Program-made: the position numbers and the translations under genes
Notes under the pieces: model-generated
Seen by the model: only the letters and a program-made list of their open reading frames with translations
Databases searched by the model: none
Told to the model about the DNA's origin: nothing
Source: Gonium pectorale
Lineage: Eukaryota; Chlorophyta; Chlorophyceae; Chlamydomonadales; Volvocaceae
Length of the DNA stretch: 10,178 bases
NCBI GenBank assembly: GCA_001584585.1
Contig: LSYV01000017.1
Span: forward strand, 284,327-294,504
Direction of reading: 5' to 3'
Shown: one piece after another, positions 7,874 through 10,178 of the stretch
How the letters are laid out: each line of letters opens with the position of its first letter
Position numbering within the stretch: the stretch's first letter is position 1

Positions 7874-8645
7874 GCGCCCTCCTCCCTGACTCCCAGGCTA
7901 TAGGTGCCCGCGGGCACAATCACTCAGTGCAAGATGTCCGGTGAACCGACCCCTCATCGCTTGGGCCCGTATCACCTTGCGGGAAGGGCCCGTCTCTTGC
8001 GCCTGGCAGTTGCTATGCATGAGGCAATTAGACGCGTGCATGCAGTAAAAGCGACAGCACGTTCCGCTGAATCGGGCATGCGCTGCGTGCAAAGAAGGCA
8101 GCCCAAAGTTCTTGCGGGTCCCTCCAAACTGGCCCCAACTTGCATCGTGTACCACGAGCCACATAGAACTGCACCACTCCTACATAGCGCGTCCATTCCC
8201 CAGGTCGCGGGCACTGTGTTGCGAGCCCGTACCATATCTCTGGCTGTTGGGAACGCGAAGCTCGGGTTTGTGAGCCGGTGCCCATCTGCCATTGCACCCG
8301 AAACAGGATCCGGCCGACGTGACCAGTCGGTTGCGCAACGGCCGTCCACCGAAATGGGGAAGTCGCAGGTGCGCTGGTTGCCACCGTGAGCGGGCATTGT
8401 CCACTGCATAACAAAAGCAGGAGCAGGCCAGCTGCACGGGAATGAGGGGCCGAAAAGAGAACCGACCCCCAACAATTTGCACCGGGGTTGACCGGTCAGC
8501 TCCCCGTACGGCGGGGCCACCCAATCGCGCTGAAGTGCCAGAGCACCGCCTTCGAACGGATTTGCAATGTGTGATGCCTGTTCTATATGCTGTAGGAATT
8601 TCAAGCCGTTCCGTTTGCATTCGATGTGGGAATGCCGTACCGCCA
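7874..8645. other. Stretch without a recognised gene
   Basis: Two overlapping opposite frames are open here, 8604-7972 minus (210 codons) and 7904-8389 plus (161 codons). Neither shows a known motif, and both look low in coding bias compared with the Hint exons. A TGACCGGTCA palindrome lies at 8489-8498 between GGGG and CCCC. Confidence 0.4.
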
Positions 8646-8890
8646 GGCAGCCTTGCTATCTTAATTAGGATATTAAATCGGCCTGGTTTTGGACCCGTTG
8701 TTCCGAATTCGGGACACGGGGAAATTACGCGGGTTCTGAAATAGAAGACAGTCCAGGGGCAGGGGAAATGCGCGGATCCCTAGTAATGAATTGCCCTGGG
8801 ATACGTGCCCTATGAACATCCCAAGCCCTTCAGCGGTGTTGGAATTACGTGGGCCCCTAATTCTCTCTCAAGAAAGATAGCAAGGCTGCC
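8646..8890. mobile_element. Possible MITE-like element with 17-bp terminal inverted repeats
   Basis: GGCAGCCTTGCTATCTT at 8646-8662 recurs exactly as its reverse complement at 8874-8890. The arms continue inward with a further shared AATTAGG (8663-8669, and CCTAATT at 8856-8862) after an 11-nt offset on the right. GCCA sits directly outside both ends (8642-8645 and 8891-8894), as a 4-bp target duplication would. The interior is non-coding, about 245 bp overall, the usual size of non-autonomous DNA elements. A single copy in the window means transposition is inferred, not shown. Confidence 0.42.
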
Positions 8891-9733
8891 GCCAGGCACT
8901 CTGTTCACAGCCCGATCCGCGCATTCTTGCTCTGAGTGAATGTTGGGCTGCAAGGGCGCCTTCACGCGCCCGCCAATACACTCTTCCGCAGAGGAAGGGG
9001 CGGGATGACGGGTACGTTTGCGGAGGACCCGAAGTGCCGCGGTATGCTGTACTGCAGCGCACGTACAGCGGCGGCACGCGCTGGCATTAGGCCAAGTCGC
9101 TGGCTGATGCAGTTGTGGCGCGGTTGTAACGAGGCAGATCCGAGCAGCACGGGTGGTTTGGAGCTGCGGGTACGGGCGTAAGCGGAGATGCCTGAAACAA
9201 AGCGCAAAGCGCACGCATACAGCAGACGTTGGAGGGATGTTTCCCAACTTCTGGCGGCGCGATGGCAGGGGCGGTGACTCGTGATCACCTGATACAGGCT
9301 GGCTATCCACCTTGGCCACGGGCAACGTTTCTCCGAAGACACTCTCTTGATGCTGGGCCAATGGAAGAACGGGACGGACCGGACGAAGGGGTGCGTGAAC
9401 TGTTAATGCTGCCCCGAAAGAAGCTTCGCCTGGGGCCCGAACGGAAAGTGCCCACCCGAAGGGCGTCCCCAGCAGAGAAAACGTGTTTTTGCTCGTTAAA
9501 AGACTTTTCGTCCGATCAAACGAAATGTTCCAACAGAAGATATCCGGGAAGCAACTTATAAGCTGGATAGGAAAGGGGCGCCCTTTCCCCCGCCCCCTGT
9601 GGCACGCAACCATGGCTGTGGCTGCCAACCAAAAAAGAGAAATCTGCAGAAAAAGAGGGAGCCCGCCTCTACGGTCATACACGCCCGAAGGCGCGACGTT
9701 TCCAATAGGGCGTGCGGGTACAGAGCAAGACAT
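8810..9733 (-). CDS. Unrecognised 307-codon open reading frame
   Basis: This is the longest uninterrupted frame in the window. The predicted protein is rich in Arg, Cys, His and Pro, with one hydrophobic stretch near residues 24-44 and no known motif. Third-codon GC looks clearly weaker than in the Hint exons, which argues against a typical nuclear gene. The last 27 codons fall inside the MITE-like segment. It could be a diverged or dead gene, an exon of an unknown gene, or chance. Confidence 0.15.
   Translation of the reverse strand: MSCSVPARPIGNVAPSGVYDRRGGLPLFLQISLFWLAATAMVACHRGRGKGRPFPIQLISCFPDIFCWNISFDRTKSLLTSKNTFSLLGTPFGWALSVRAPGEASFGAALTVHAPLRPVRPVLPLAQHQESVFGETLPVAKVDSQPVSGDHESPPLPSRRQKLGNIPPTSAVCVRFALCFRHLRLRPYPQLQTTRAARICLVTTAPQLHQPATWPNASACRRCTCAAVQHTAALRVLRKRTRHPAPSSAEECIGGRVKAPLQPNIHSEQECADRAVNRVPGGSLAIFLERELGAHVIPTPLKGLGCS
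9570..9588. repeat. Short hairpin, 8-bp arms, 3-nt loop
   Basis: GGAAAGGG and CCCTTTCC flank GCG. No T-rich tail or gene end accompanies it, so a role is not supported. Confidence 0.6.
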
Positions 9734-10178
9734 GTGACGTTCGTCCCGCCCCCCAAAGACCGGCTTACCATCTTACCCGGTTTGTCGGACTTCACCTGGT
9801 GTACTGCAAGGTTTCAAGGTTGAGCCAACCAACCGAGCCGCGACGCTGCCGCCAAGTGCAGAATGTGGGCATGCACACGCATAGCCGGTACGGTAGATGC
9901 CTTACAGCCGTACGTACCGTTAGCGGGGACTCCACGCTCTCATACAGCGTTCCACGTTGCGTACACTGCGGGCATGGCCCTACGATGCAGTTGTTTCCAC
10001 CGGCCGCTGGCCCGCCCGGCAATGCGCACCGCATCCACCGTTCTGCTCCAACACCAAGGGGGTGCGGGCTGGGCGCCCCGAGACTACTAACCGCTAGCCG
10101 ACGATGGACTGGTATCGTCTGGTAACATCGTCGACCGCCCCCGCTCGCCCGGCCCTCTACCACCACATATCTTCAGGT
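9734..10178. other. Right end of window; no gene recognised
   Basis: Frames on both strands (124 codons on minus 10166-9792; 137 on plus 9712-10125) overlap each other and show no motif. A minus-strand TGTAA occurs near 9905-9901 (within CTTACAGCC on the plus), but no gene leading to it is visible. Confidence 0.4.

Noticed and set aside
7719..7919. Minus-strand frame reading through the minisatellite (SGYDAVATT repeats).
   Set aside because: The peptide repeat only reflects the DNA repeat. The unit length alternates between 13 and 14 bp, so it does not keep one frame.
8545..8570. GTTCGAA on the minus strand as a tRNA T-loop.
   Set aside because: No matching A-box, anticodon arm or acceptor stem could be found around it.
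7972..8604. Minus-strand frame of 210 codons as a gene.
   Set aside because: No motif, rich in Arg/Cys/Trp, and overlapped by a similar-looking plus-strand frame. No splice-linked partner was found.
8770..8812. GGATCCCTAGTAATGAATTG recalls the 3' part of small-subunit rRNA.
   Set aside because: The similarity is short and the highly conserved sequence expected just downstream is absent. No rRNA structure follows.

Overview
The window looks like nuclear DNA of a green alga, most likely volvocine or chlamydomonad. This is inferred from overall GC-rich but uneven composition, a gene split into many GC-rich exons by 100-540 bp GT-AG introns, (AC)n tracts, and a membrane-anchored Hedgehog/intein-type (Hint) protein of a kind I recall from Chlamydomonas and Volvox. 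No database search was possible, so the species is unknown.

The one gene I can reconstruct with confidence lies on the minus strand between 5308 and 1138. Eight coding exons join in frame through seven GT-AG introns into a 710-residue protein. In order it has a short N-terminal tail, one EF-hand, a transmembrane helix, a lumenal or extracellular region of about 340 residues carrying three RRRLL motifs and an alanine-rich linker, a hexa-aspartate tract, and a Hint domain starting at a Gly-Cys-Phe. It ends with a hydrophobic C-terminal segment and a basic tail. The picture is a calcium-sensing, surface-anchored, self-processing protein.

Layout: 1-1137 is the 3' flank, with no gene recognised. 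1138-5308 is the Hint gene. 5309 to about 5960 is its 5' flank, with a candidate 85-bp 5'-UTR intron and an AT-richer stretch. 5960-10178 has no gene I recognise. That last part holds a 12-bp palindrome carrying TGTAA on both strands (7025-7036), a 13-14 bp minisatellite (7771-7873), a 245-bp segment bounded by 17-bp inverted repeats and flanked by GCCA that resembles a MITE (8646-8890), and an unrecognised 307-codon open frame on the minus strand (8810-9733).
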